DNA from: an uncultured Collinsella sp.
GTDB taxonomy: Bacteria > Actinomycetota > Coriobacteriia > Coriobacteriales > Coriobacteriaceae
Length of the DNA stretch: 8,298 nt
Direction of reading: 5' to 3'
Assembly (NCBI GenBank): GCA_905204635.1
Contig: CAJLAN010000061.1
Coordinates: 1-8,298, forward strand
The notes under the pieces were generated by a model that was not told the DNA's origin, did no database searches, and worked only from the letters and a program-made list of their open reading frames with translations. A program made the translations under genes and the position numbers. This document shows, piece by piece, positions 1 to 6,883 of the stretch (within the stretch, counting starts at the first letter, position 1; every line of letters starts with the position of its first letter).

Positions 1-492
1 CCTATGGAGCCGCGCGTCTGGGGTATCAACGATTCCAAAAAGCTCACGCCCGCGCGCCGCGAGTTGCTCTCAGTGAAGATTGCCGAGGTGGCGACGGCGA
101 TCGGTTTTTGCCATATCGCGCCTAAGGATATCGATGAGATGGGCATGGCCCGTGCTATCCGTACCGCCGTTGCGGGCGCCGTGGCTGATACGGGGCTCGA
201 GCCCGATTGCGTGCTTATGGATGGCAACCCCTTGGGCGCCGTTCCTAACGAGCGCGATGTGGTGAAGGGCGATGCCAAGATCGCCTGCATCGCCGCGGCG
301 TCCATCATGGCCAAGGTCACGCGTGACGAGATGATGGTCGAGTACGACGCCGAGTATCCCGAGTACCATCTGGCCGAGTCGAAGGGCTATGCGAGCCCCG
401 AGCACATCGAGGCCATTCGCAAACATGGACTTTGTCCGCTGCACCGCGTGAGCTTTTGCGGAAACTTTCTGCAGACTGAGCGCCTTTTCTAG
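1..492 (+). CDS. rnhB: Ribonuclease HII, 5'-truncated by the window edge
   Basis: RNase HII cleaves the RNA strand of RNA-DNA hybrids and removes single ribonucleotides misincorporated in DNA. The reading frame is open from base 1 with no start, so the N-terminus is outside the window. It lacks the family's first motif (DExGRGP, with the first two acidic metal ligands). What remains is typical: a GINDSKKL segment near the left edge, a VLMDGN motif whose Asp (220-222) should be the third metal ligand, then KGDAKIACIAAASIMAKVTRD, whose Asp (271-273) should be the fourth, and the C-terminal KGYASPEH...HGLCPLHRVSF signature. About 163 codons survive of a usual 200-250. The ATG at 4-6 is internal, not a start. 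A strong terminator follows 50 bases after the stop, so rnhB ends an upstream transcription unit. I am very sure of the family. Loss of the N-terminus is an edge effect, not evidence of a pseudogene. Confidence 0.95.
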   Translation, partial: PMEPRVWGINDSKKLTPARRELLSVKIAEVATAIGFCHIAPKDIDEMGMARAIRTAVAGAVADTGLEPDCVLMDGNPLGAVPNERDVVKGDAKIACIAAASIMAKVTRDEMMVEYDAEYPEYHLAESKGYASPEHIEAIRKHGLCPLHRVSFCGNFLQTERLF

Positions 493-541
493 GCCAATTG
501 TGGAGACATGGACCTCTGGGGTTTTATAAACCTGCTGGTAG

Positions 542-583
542 CGGGCCGTATGCAACACCATTGTTGCGTACGGCCCGTTTTTT
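542..583 (+). terminator. Rho-independent terminator after rnhB
   Basis: A 15-bp inverted repeat (542-556 with 563-577) has one T-G wobble and a six-base ACCATT loop. It is followed directly by six T residues (578-583). The GC-rich stem base (CGGGCC...GGCCCG) plus the U tract is a textbook intrinsic terminator. It closes the rnhB transcript and separates it from yraN. Confidence 0.92.
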
Positions 584-681
584 GACGGCATTTGGTCAGC
601 TTTTGGTTTGCTTCCGGTACTTACCCGCATGAAAGGTGCCCTCATCATCGGGGCAATGCAGTGTGCGGGAAAGGAGACCCC

Positions 682-1167
682 ATGAGTGCCGCAAGCAAAA
701 AGAGCAAGACGCAGCAGCTCAAGGAGCGTTGGGAAAACGGCGAGCTCGACTCCGGGGCGATGACGCCCGAGTTTATCAAGGGACTCAGTCCCCGCGAGCT
801 AGGCATGCTGGGCGAGCTGATCACCATCGACTACTTTAACGAGCGCGGCTACACCTTGCTGGAGCAGGGCTATCGTTGCACCGAGGGCGAGGCCGATCTG
901 GTGCTGCTCGATGAGCTCGACGATGTCGTGGTGATGGCCGAGGTCAAGACCAGACGCGTTTCGCTGGATTGCACCACGCGGGTCTTTCCCGAGGAGGCCG
1001 TGGACGCCCAAAAGCAACGCCGCTACCGCCGCATCGCAAGTTGCTATCTCATGGAGCATTATCCGCTCAAGGCGATTCGCTTCGATGCTGTGGGTGTCAC
1101 CATCCGCGGCGGGCATATCGCCGAGATCGAGCATCAGTACAACGCGTTCGATTGGCAGGTGTCGTGA
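682..1167 (+). CDS. yraN: YraN/UPF0102 family endonuclease-like protein
   Basis: This 161-residue protein belongs to the YraN (UPF0102) family, which has a PD-(D/E)XK nuclease fold and is encoded next to comM and dprA in many bacteria. Its biochemical role is poorly defined, and a part in DNA processing is inferred from fold and context. The fold's acidic and basic positions are visible: Glu45 in LGELITIDYF, Asp72 in EGEADLVLL, and Glu87/Lys89 in AEVKTRR. The conserved PEEAVDAQKQRRYRRIA helix and the RFDAVGV strand follow. A lysine-rich extension of about 38 residues precedes the usual family start. I chose ATG 682 because AAGGAG (671-676) lies five bases upstream; the frame is open back to 592 but that part has no family similarity. 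The stop overlaps the comM ATG by one base, so the two are probably translationally coupled. I saw no convincing promoter in 584-681. Confidence 0.9.
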   Translation: MSAASKKSKTQQLKERWENGELDSGAMTPEFIKGLSPRELGMLGELITIDYFNERGYTLLEQGYRCTEGEADLVLLDELDDVVVMAEVKTRRVSLDCTTRVFPEEAVDAQKQRRYRRIASCYLMEHYPLKAIRFDAVGVTIRGGHIAEIEHQYNAFDWQVS

Positions 1168-2690
1168 TGGCGTTCGAGACGTTTGCCGTTCACGCGGCCT
1201 GCATCCGCGGCGTCGAGGCGATTCACGTCACGGTCGAGGTCTCGCTTGCCGGTGGCGTTCCGGGCATCCAGATGCTCGGCATTCCGAGTATGGAGGTGAT
1301 GGAGTCACGCGGTCGTATTCGCTGCGCGATGCGCTCCGCCGGGTTCGAGATCCCGCGCTCGGGCATTACCGTTAACCTGGCACCCGGCGATATCCGCAAG
1401 ACCGGTAGCGGCTTTGACCTGCCCATCGCCATCGCGGTTCTAGCGGCCGATGAGCAGATTCCCCGTGACAACCTCGATCGCTGCCTTATCGCAGGTGAGC
1501 TTGGTCTGGACGGTACGGTGCTTCCCGTCAAGGGCGAGGTGGCGTTTCAGCTATTGGCTCGCGACATGGGGCTGTCTTTTATCGCCGGCAGGTCCGACCA
1601 GCATGTGCCACTCGCGGGCGTAGATTGCGGCTTTATCGACCATCTGTCTCAGCTTGCTCACGGCATGGGCGATGCCGCACGGCACTACTTGGATTCCGAG
1701 GGTGTCGAGGCGACCTTTGAGCCCGAGCTCGACTATGCAGACGTGCTGGGGCAGGAAGTCGCTAAACGCGGCATGGCGCTTGCGGCGGCAGGAGAACTCG
1801 GCTTGCTCATGATCGGGTCTCCGGGATCGGGCAAGACGATGCTCGCACGCCGTATGACCGGCATCCTGCCCGAGCTTTCCGTTGAGGATCAGCAGGAGGC
1901 ACTGTGCATCCATTCGGTTTTGGGTGAGAACATTGATGGCTTGTTGGCGGGGCACCGCCCCTTCCGCAGTCCCCACCACAGTATTTCGACCGCAGGCCTT
2001 ATCGGCGGCGGGCGCCCGGTGCACCCGGGTGAGATCAGCCTTGCTCATGGCGGCGTGCTCTTTTTTGACGAGCTTGCCGAGTTTCCCACTGGCGTGCTGC
2101 AGACGCTGCGTCAGCCCATCGAGCGCGGCTACGTGAGGATCGTACGCGTTGACGGGGCTTTTACCTTCCCGTCGCGCTTTCAGCTGCTGGCTGCGAGCAA
2201 TCCCTGCCCCTGCGGCTTTTTGGGCGATCGCGAGGTGCCGTGTCGCTGCTCGGCGGCGATGGTCGAGCGCTATCGGTCTAAACTGCGCGGTCCTTTGGCC
2301 GACCGTATCGACATGATGATCGATGTGACCCGTCCCGACCCTCAAGTGATTATCGAGGGTGCGGAGGGCATGTCGTCGGCCGAGTTACGTGACTACGTTG
2401 TGCGCGGTCGCGCCTTTCGCGCTTGGCGCGAATCCCGCATGGACGATGCGGATGCCGAGGCCGAGGATGACGAGACTCGGTCCATTGACGGCGTCGTTTC
2501 GACCTTTGAGCTCGATGATGCGGCGGAGAAGTGTGTGCTCGGCCTGTCGAAGCGCACGCATCTCACAGGGCGTGGCATCGTGCGCCTTGTTCGCATTGCG
2601 CGCACGATCGCAGATGTCGCCGAGAGCGAGCAGGTGACGCAGGACCACGTGCTCGAGGCGGCGATGTACCAGGGAAGGAGGGACCAATGA
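1167..2690 (+). CDS. comM: ComM-like Mg-chelatase-family AAA+ ATPase
   Basis: The 507-residue length is typical of ComM (YifB), a hexameric AAA+ helicase that promotes branch migration when transformed DNA recombines with the chromosome. Domains in order: an N-terminal ChlI domain (about 1-170, with a GVPGIQMLGIP segment and ITVNLAPGDIRKTGSGFDLP); the AAA+ core with Walker A GSPGSGKT (217-224, Lys223), the RSPHHSIS motif, Walker B VLFFDELAEF (Asp301, Glu302), the cysteine-containing NPCPCGFLG segment and the GPLADRIDM motif; and a C-terminal Mg-chelatase domain with RLVRIARTIADV. A short acidic stretch (DDADAEAEDDE) sits before the C-terminal domain. ATG 1167 gives a one-base overlap with the yraN stop; GTG 1164 is an equally plausible start. 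The gene ends in an ATGA overlap with dprA. Family membership is secure. A role in natural transformation here is inferred; the protein occurs widely in bacteria not known to be transformable. Confidence 0.94.
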   Translation: MAFETFAVHAACIRGVEAIHVTVEVSLAGGVPGIQMLGIPSMEVMESRGRIRCAMRSAGFEIPRSGITVNLAPGDIRKTGSGFDLPIAIAVLAADEQIPRDNLDRCLIAGELGLDGTVLPVKGEVAFQLLARDMGLSFIAGRSDQHVPLAGVDCGFIDHLSQLAHGMGDAARHYLDSEGVEATFEPELDYADVLGQEVAKRGMALAAAGELGLLMIGSPGSGKTMLARRMTGILPELSVEDQQEALCIHSVLGENIDGLLAGHRPFRSPHHSISTAGLIGGGRPVHPGEISLAHGGVLFFDELAEFPTGVLQTLRQPIERGYVRIVRVDGAFTFPSRFQLLAASNPCPCGFLGDREVPCRCSAAMVERYRSKLRGPLADRIDMMIDVTRPDPQVIIEGAEGMSSAELRDYVVRGRAFRAWRESRMDDADAEAEDDETRSIDGVVSTFELDDAAEKCVLGLSKRTHLTGRGIVRLVRIARTIADVAESEQVTQDHVLEAAMYQGRRDQ

Positions 2691-3622
2691 TGGCTGAGGG
2701 GACCTTCGAGCTGCATCCAGGTGACGCGTTGTATCCCGAGACCGTTTTGGAGCTTTCTGATGTACCTCAGACGCTCTATGTGCGCGGCAACCCCGAGGCG
2801 CTTTCGACGCCCGCGCTCTCCATCATCGGTGCGCGAAAGGCCTCGCCGTATGGTCTTGCCGTGGCAGAGCTTGCGGCGAAGGTGGCGGTTGAGGCGGGAG
2901 TGACGGTAGTTTCGGGCGGTGCGGTCGGTTGTGACCAGGCCTCGGGTTGGGCTGCGGTCAACGCCGGCGGCAAACACGTCGTGGTGCTGGGGACGGGCGC
3001 CGACGTGGTCTACCCGCGTTCGAGCGCGGGGCTTATTACGCGCACGCTCGATACGGGCGGCGCGGTCGTGTCGATCTCTCCGTGGGGCATGGGTCCGCGC
3101 AAGTTTGCCTTTCCGCGTCGCAATCGCGTGATCGCGGCCCTGTCGCAAGCCCTCTTTGTATCCGAGGCGGGTATGCCTTCCGGGACGTTTTCTACAGCCG
3201 AGGCTGCTATGGATTTGGGGCGCGAACTTCTTGCCGTGCCGGGGTCGATCCTATCGCCCGAGTCGCGTGGCACGAATTACCTCATTGCGAACGGTGCCTG
3301 CTGCATTGTCGACGAGGAGTCCATCGAGATGGCTATCTCTCGCATATACGGCACCCTGCGCTACTCGCGCCCCGATGCTCCCGGCATTGCCGACCTGAAT
3401 CCAACACAGCAGACCGTGATGCATGCGCTCATCGCCTCTCCGCTCAAGGTCGACGACATCGCGGCGCTCGTCTCACTCGATGCTGTCGGCGTACTCAAAC
3501 TCTTGGGTTCGCTTGAACTCGAGGGCCTTATCGAGCGCATGATGGATGGAAGGTATGCGCCCTCCAAGTTTGCCCTTCACGCCCAGACGCCCTTCGGTCA
3601 CAATGGAAAACGTGTCAATTAG
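2687..3622 (+). CDS. dprA: DNA-processing protein DprA (Smf family)
   Basis: DprA binds incoming single-stranded DNA and loads RecA onto it during transformation. This 311-residue version has the Rossmann-like core: SIIGARKASPYG (45-56), a glycine-rich loop SGGAVGCD (76-83), VVVLGTGADVVYPR (98-111), FPRRNRVIAALS (142-153), and later LAVPGSI and GTNYLIANGA. A C-terminal winged-helix domain (about 240-300) covers NPTQQTVMHALIASPLKVDD to GLIERMMDGRYAP. Two motifs depart from the family: the usual SGLARGID is SGGAVGCD, and the usual RSGALITA is PSGTFSTA. The N-terminal SAM/HhH-like domain of many DprA proteins is absent. AAGGAGG (2675-2681) precedes ATG 2687 by five bases and the adjacent ATG 2690 by eight, so either may start the protein. 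The TGA of comM lies inside the ATGA overlap, indicating coupled translation. The frame is open upstream to 2531, but that stretch is inside comM. Confidence 0.93.
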   Translation: MMAEGTFELHPGDALYPETVLELSDVPQTLYVRGNPEALSTPALSIIGARKASPYGLAVAELAAKVAVEAGVTVVSGGAVGCDQASGWAAVNAGGKHVVVLGTGADVVYPRSSAGLITRTLDTGGAVVSISPWGMGPRKFAFPRRNRVIAALSQALFVSEAGMPSGTFSTAEAAMDLGRELLAVPGSILSPESRGTNYLIANGACCIVDEESIEMAISRIYGTLRYSRPDAPGIADLNPTQQTVMHALIASPLKVDDIAALVSLDAVGVLKLLGSLELEGLIERMMDGRYAPSKFALHAQTPFGHNGKRVN

Positions 3623-3636
3623 AAAGGTGTTTGCAG

Positions 3637-4974
3637 ATGCAGTTCGATCAGGTGACGGTTATCGGTGGCGGTCTGGCGGGTTCGGAATGCGCGATCCAGC
3701 TGGCAGACCGCGGGTTTGCCGTAAAGCTGTGCGAGATGCGCCCCCAGGTGAGCTCCCCGGCCCACCATACCGATCACCTGGCAGAGCTCGTCTGCTCCAA
3801 TTCGTTTAAGTCGACCCGTCCGGATTCCGCGGCTGGTTTGCTGAAGGCCGAGCTTGAGCGCATGGGTTCAGTTCTGCTCGACTGCGCCCATCGCGCTGCT
3901 GTTCCCGCTGGTGGCGCCCTGGCGGTCGACCGTGTTACATTCTCCGAGCTCGTCGAGGCTGAGGTTGCCGCCCGCCCCAATATCGAGGTCGTTCACGGCG
4001 AGGTCACCCAGATCCCCGAGGGCCACGTGGTCATTGCCGCGGGCCCGCTGTGTTCACCGGCGCTGAGCGAAGAGGTCATGAAGCTCGTCGGTGGCGACGC
4101 CCTTGCGTTCTTCGATGCCGCGGCGCCGATCGTCGATGCCTCCACGCTCGATATGGACGTGCTGTTTTCGCAGTCGCGCTACGAGGAGCAGGGGAGCGGC
4201 GACTATCTCAACGCTCCGCTCAACAAGGAGGAGTACGAGGCCTTTATCGAGGTGCTTACCACGGCCGACCGCGTGGTGCTCAAGGACTTTGAGGGCGGCG
4301 ATCTGTTCCAAGCCTGCCAGCCTGCCGAGGAGGTTGCGCGCACCGGCAAGGACGCCATTCGCTTTGGCGCCATGAAGCCCGTCGGCCTCACCGACCCGCG
4401 TACCGGACGTCGCCCTTGGGCGGCGATTCAGCTGCGTGCCGAGAACAAGGAGAAGACCGCCTATAACCTGGTGGGCTTCCAGACCAACCTGACCTTTGGC
4501 GAGCAGAAGCGCGTCTTCCATATGGTGCCGGGCCTGGAGAACGCTGAGTTCTTCCGCTACGGTGTCATGCACCGCAATACCTTTGTCGACGCCCCGCACG
4601 TGCTCGATGGCACCTTTGCCGTGCCCGGTACCGGCGTGCGCCTGGCCGGTCAGATCACCGGCACCGAGGGGTACATGGAAGCCGTGGCGACCGGTCTGCT
4701 CGCGGCGCTCAACACCTATGCAGAGGCTATCGGCGCCGATTCCGTCGAGTTGCCCCGCGTGGGCGCCCTGGGTGCGCTCGTGGGCTATGCGACCGATCCT
4801 GCCACCGTGGGCTATCAGCCCATGCATGTCAACTTTGGCCTGGTGCCGCCGCTCGAGGACGGTAAGCGCCACAGCAAGCGCGACCGCTATCAGGCCTATG
4901 CGGACCGTGCGCTCGAGGCCCTCGATGCCTACTTGGCCACGCGTTCCGACTTGTTTGGAGGCGACCGGTCATAG
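3637..4974 (+). CDS. trmFO: Methylenetetrahydrofolate-tRNA-(uracil-5-)-methyltransferase TrmFO
   Basis: TrmFO is an FAD- and folate-dependent enzyme that methylates U54 of tRNA to make ribothymidine in the T loop, using methylenetetrahydrofolate rather than SAM. The 445 residues match the family length. The N-terminal FAD-binding motif VTVIGGGLAGSE (6-17) is present. So are the two cysteines described as functional in the Bacillus enzyme: Cys53 in ELVCSNSFKS and Cys227 in LFQACQPAEE. Further signatures are FDAAAPIVDASTLD, FGAMKPVGLTDPRTG, LVGFQTNLTFGEQKRVF, AGQITGTEGYMEA and the C-terminal MHVNFGLVPPL. I chose ATG 3637 because GAAAGG (3622-3627) lies nine bases upstream. TTG 3631, in the same frame, is too close to that site. 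It starts 14 bases after dprA, and its stop lies inside the xer start region, so it is an operon member. In Bacillus topA sits between dprA and trmFO; here nothing does. Confidence 0.96.
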   Translation: MQFDQVTVIGGGLAGSECAIQLADRGFAVKLCEMRPQVSSPAHHTDHLAELVCSNSFKSTRPDSAAGLLKAELERMGSVLLDCAHRAAVPAGGALAVDRVTFSELVEAEVAARPNIEVVHGEVTQIPEGHVVIAAGPLCSPALSEEVMKLVGGDALAFFDAAAPIVDASTLDMDVLFSQSRYEEQGSGDYLNAPLNKEEYEAFIEVLTTADRVVLKDFEGGDLFQACQPAEEVARTGKDAIRFGAMKPVGLTDPRTGRRPWAAIQLRAENKEKTAYNLVGFQTNLTFGEQKRVFHMVPGLENAEFFRYGVMHRNTFVDAPHVLDGTFAVPGTGVRLAGQITGTEGYMEAVATGLLAALNTYAEAIGADSVELPRVGALGALVGYATDPATVGYQPMHVNFGLVPPLEDGKRHSKRDRYQAYADRALEALDAYLATRSDLFGGDRS

Positions 4975-5890
4975 CCTTTGACCTGTACGACACCGTCGAC
5001 TCTTTTATCGCCTATATCGCACGCGTTGAGGGGCTTTCTCCCAACACGGTGACGGCCTATGGCTCGAGACTGGAGCGCTTTGCTGCCTGGTGCGAGCGCG
5101 AGGATATTGATGCTTTCGCTGCCGACGTGCGCACCATTCGTCGCTATCTTGCTGAGCTTTCGCGTGAGCAGGTGGCTCCCCGAACGCTTGCGGCGCACCT
5201 GTCGGCTATCCGATCTCTCTATCGCTGGATGGCTGCCGAGGGGATTGTCGAGGGCGATGCGGTCTCGGCGATCGCGTCGCCCAAGCTGCCGCGTGACCTG
5301 CCGGGCGTCCTTACGACCCAGCAGGTCGAGGCGCTGCTCAAGACGCCTGATACCTCAACACCCGCGGACTGCGCGATGCGGCGATGCTCGAGTTGCTCTA
5401 TGCCTCGGGTGCCCGCATCTCAGAGCTTGCGGCGCTCAATCTGGAATCCATCTCATGGTCCGAGCGCACGCTGCGCCTGTGGGGCAAGGGGAGCAAGGAG
5501 CGTATCGTCCCTCTGTATCGTCGTGCGCTCGATGTGACGCGTCTCTATATTGAAGAGGGGAGGCCGGAGTTGCTCGCTCGGGCAAAGCGCCGCGACCTCG
5601 CTACCGGGCCGCATCCGCTGCTTATATCGGCGCGCGGCAATCGCATGAGCGCCGCGATGCTCCGGCGGCGGTTCCATACGCTGGCGACGCTCGCCGGCAT
5701 TCCGGCTGACATCGCCCCGCATGCGATGCGCCATACCTTTGCGACCGACTTGCTCGAGGGCGGTGCGGACCTGCGCTCGGTTCAAGAGCTGCTAGGTCAT
5801 GCGAGCCTGTCCACGACGCAGATCTACACGCATCTCACACCCGATCGGCTTAAACGTGCCGTGGCTCAAGCCCATCCCCGCGGCGAATAG
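4971..5890 (+). pseudogene. xerC: XerC/XerD-type tyrosine recombinase, interrupted by a one-base frameshift
   Basis: Xer recombinases resolve chromosome dimers at dif sites. The first part (4971 to about 5363, frame of 5049) holds the N-terminal SAM-like core-binding domain: DSFIAYIARVEGLSPNTVTAY to LPRDLPGVLTTQQVEALL. The second part (about 5363-5890, frame of 5384) holds the catalytic domain with every active-site residue: Arg (5414-5416) in SGARISEL, Lys (5486-5488) in GKGSKE, HAMRH (His 5720, Arg 5729), His (5798-5800) in LLGH, and Tyr (5825-5827) in IYTHL. Adding one C to the CCC run at 5361-5363 joins the frames as PDTSTP-RGLRDAAMLELL, the family consensus, giving about 306 residues. 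The start is unusual: GGAGG (4957-4961) is nine bases before an ATA (4971) overlapping the trmFO TAG. The first standard start, GTG 5049, would remove about 26 conserved residues. XerC rather than XerD is suggested by the trmFO neighbour. The break could be a real mutation or a sequencing error. Confidence 0.85.
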
Positions 5891-5939
5891 TGGCTGGGAC
5901 GTCCCGCGCCGCACTCAGGTGTGTGGTTTTGATTGCGGG

Positions 5940-5968
5940 TTGGCAGGAAGAGGCATTCCTGCTATCAT
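5940..5968 (+). promoter_or_regulatory. Sigma-70-type promoter for rpsB-tsf
   Basis: TTGGCA (5940-5945) and TATCAT (5963-5968) are separated by exactly 17 bases and match the -35 and -10 consensus at four of six positions each. Transcription would start near 5975 and give a 5' leader of about 135 bases. Placement between xer and the highly expressed ribosomal operon fits. This is a prediction from consensus matching only. Confidence 0.7.
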
Positions 5969-5974
5969 TCATCG

Positions 5975-6109
5975 GGTTGCTTCACGGCAACATGTTTTTA
6001 TCACGCACGCGCGGCTACTTCATACCGTGGTGCCCGGGCTTTGGTAGCACATGTCCGGGTTGGTTTTGGAGGATGACCCCGCGCGGAGGCAAACCACAGG
6101 AGGTTTAAC
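5975..6109 (+). promoter_or_regulatory. rpsB 5' leader, possible structured regulatory RNA
   Basis: This is the untranslated stretch between the predicted start of transcription and the rpsB ATG. Visible pairings are a small hairpin GTTGC(5976-5980)/GCAAC(5987-5991) and a CCCGG(6033-6037)/CCGGG(6055-6059) stem enclosing about 17 bases. rpsB leaders bind S2 for autogenous control in some bacteria, but I do not recognise a known family here. The leader ends with AGGAGG (6098-6103), six bases before the ATG. Regulation by this RNA is inference. Confidence 0.35.
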
Positions 6110-6838
6110 ATGGCTACCAAGATTAATATCCGCACCCTGCTCGAGGCCGGCTGCCACTTCGGTCACCAGACCCGTCGCTGGAACCCCAAGATGAAGCCGT
6201 TCATCTTCGGTGAGCGCAACGGCATCTACATCCTCGACCTCAAGCAGACCATCCTCGACGCCGACCAGGCCTACACCTTCGTCAAGAACGTCGCCAAGGG
6301 TGGCAACGTGCTGTTCGTCGGCACCAAGAAGCAGGCTCAGGAGGCCGTCAAGAACGCTGCTGAGCGCGCCAACATGCCTTACATCAACCAGCGTTGGCTC
6401 GGCGGTATGCTGACCAACTTCGTCACCATCCGCTCCCGCATTAACCGCATGGAGGAGCTCGAGGCCATGGTCGAGGACGGCCGCATGGCTGTTCTGCCCA
6501 AGAAGGAGCAGGCTGTGCTCGGCAAGGAGCTCACCAAGCTCCAGACCAACCTCGGTGGCGCCCGCGACATGAAGGGTCTGCCCCAGGCTCTCTTCGTCAT
6601 CGACACCAAGCGCGAGGAGAACGCCATCAAGGAGGCTCAGCGCCTGAACATCCCCGTCGTCGCTCTGATCGACACCAACTCCGATCCCGACGAGGTCGAG
6701 TACGGCATCCCCTGCAACGATGACGCTATCTCCGCTGTCACCCTTATGTGCGAGCTCATGGCTGACGCCTGCCTCGCTGGCTCCGGCAAGGAGCAGGTCT
6801 CCGAGGCCGAGATGGCCGCTGAGCCCAAGGCCGAGTAA
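6110..6838 (+). CDS. rpsB: 30S ribosomal protein S2
   Basis: S2 is a late-assembling protein on the back of the small ribosomal subunit, needed with S1 for mRNA binding. The 242-residue length is typical. Family signatures run throughout: [19 protein letters not shown] near the N-terminus, [35 protein letters not shown], then [17 protein letters not shown] and [19 protein letters not shown] near the C-terminus. A strong AGGAGG lies six bases before the ATG. Codon use is strongly biased to C-ending codons (GTC, ATC, AAC, ACC), more so than in the upstream DNA-processing genes, as expected for a highly expressed gene. tsf follows after 45 bases with no terminator between, so rpsB and tsf should be cotranscribed from the promoter at 5940-5968. 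Confidence 0.98.
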   Translation: MATKINIRTLLEAGCHFGHQTRRWNPKMKPFIFGERNGIYILDLKQTILDADQAYTFVKNVAKGGNVLFVGTKKQAQEAVKNAAERANMPYINQRWLGGMLTNFVTIRSRINRMEELEAMVEDGRMAVLPKKEQAVLGKELTKLQTNLGGARDMKGLPQALFVIDTKREENAIKEAQRLNIPVVALIDTNSDPDEVEYGIPCNDDAISAVTLMCELMADACLAGSGKEQVSEAEMAAEPKAE

Positions 6839-6883
6839 ATCAGTCTTAGTTAATTCTTTTTCATCTCTTTGAAAGGAACCACA

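Noticed and set aside
584..681. Promoter for the yraN operon in the gap after the rnhB terminator
   Set aside because: Weak -35-like matches (TTGGTT near 605) have no reasonable -10 at 16-18 bases. A promoter is expected here because of the strong upstream terminator, but I cannot point to it.
2531..2686. Upstream extension of dprA inside comM
   Set aside because: The translation is Arg/Cys/His-rich out-of-frame comM sequence with no DprA similarity. A good Shine-Dalgarno and an ATGA overlap mark the start at 2687/2690.
5349..5384. Programmed ribosomal frameshift joining the two xer halves
   Set aside because: Rejoining needs a -1 shift at ACACCCGCG, which is not a slippery heptamer of the X XXY YYZ type. 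No stimulatory stem or internal Shine-Dalgarno is evident, and Xer recombinases are not known to use recoding.
6073..6108. Short upstream reading frame in the rpsB leader (ATG at 6073, [11 protein letters not shown], stop just before the rpsB ATG)
   Set aside because: Its GGAGG directly abuts the ATG with no spacer, so initiation would be poor, and the peptide has no run of regulatory codons typical of an attenuator.
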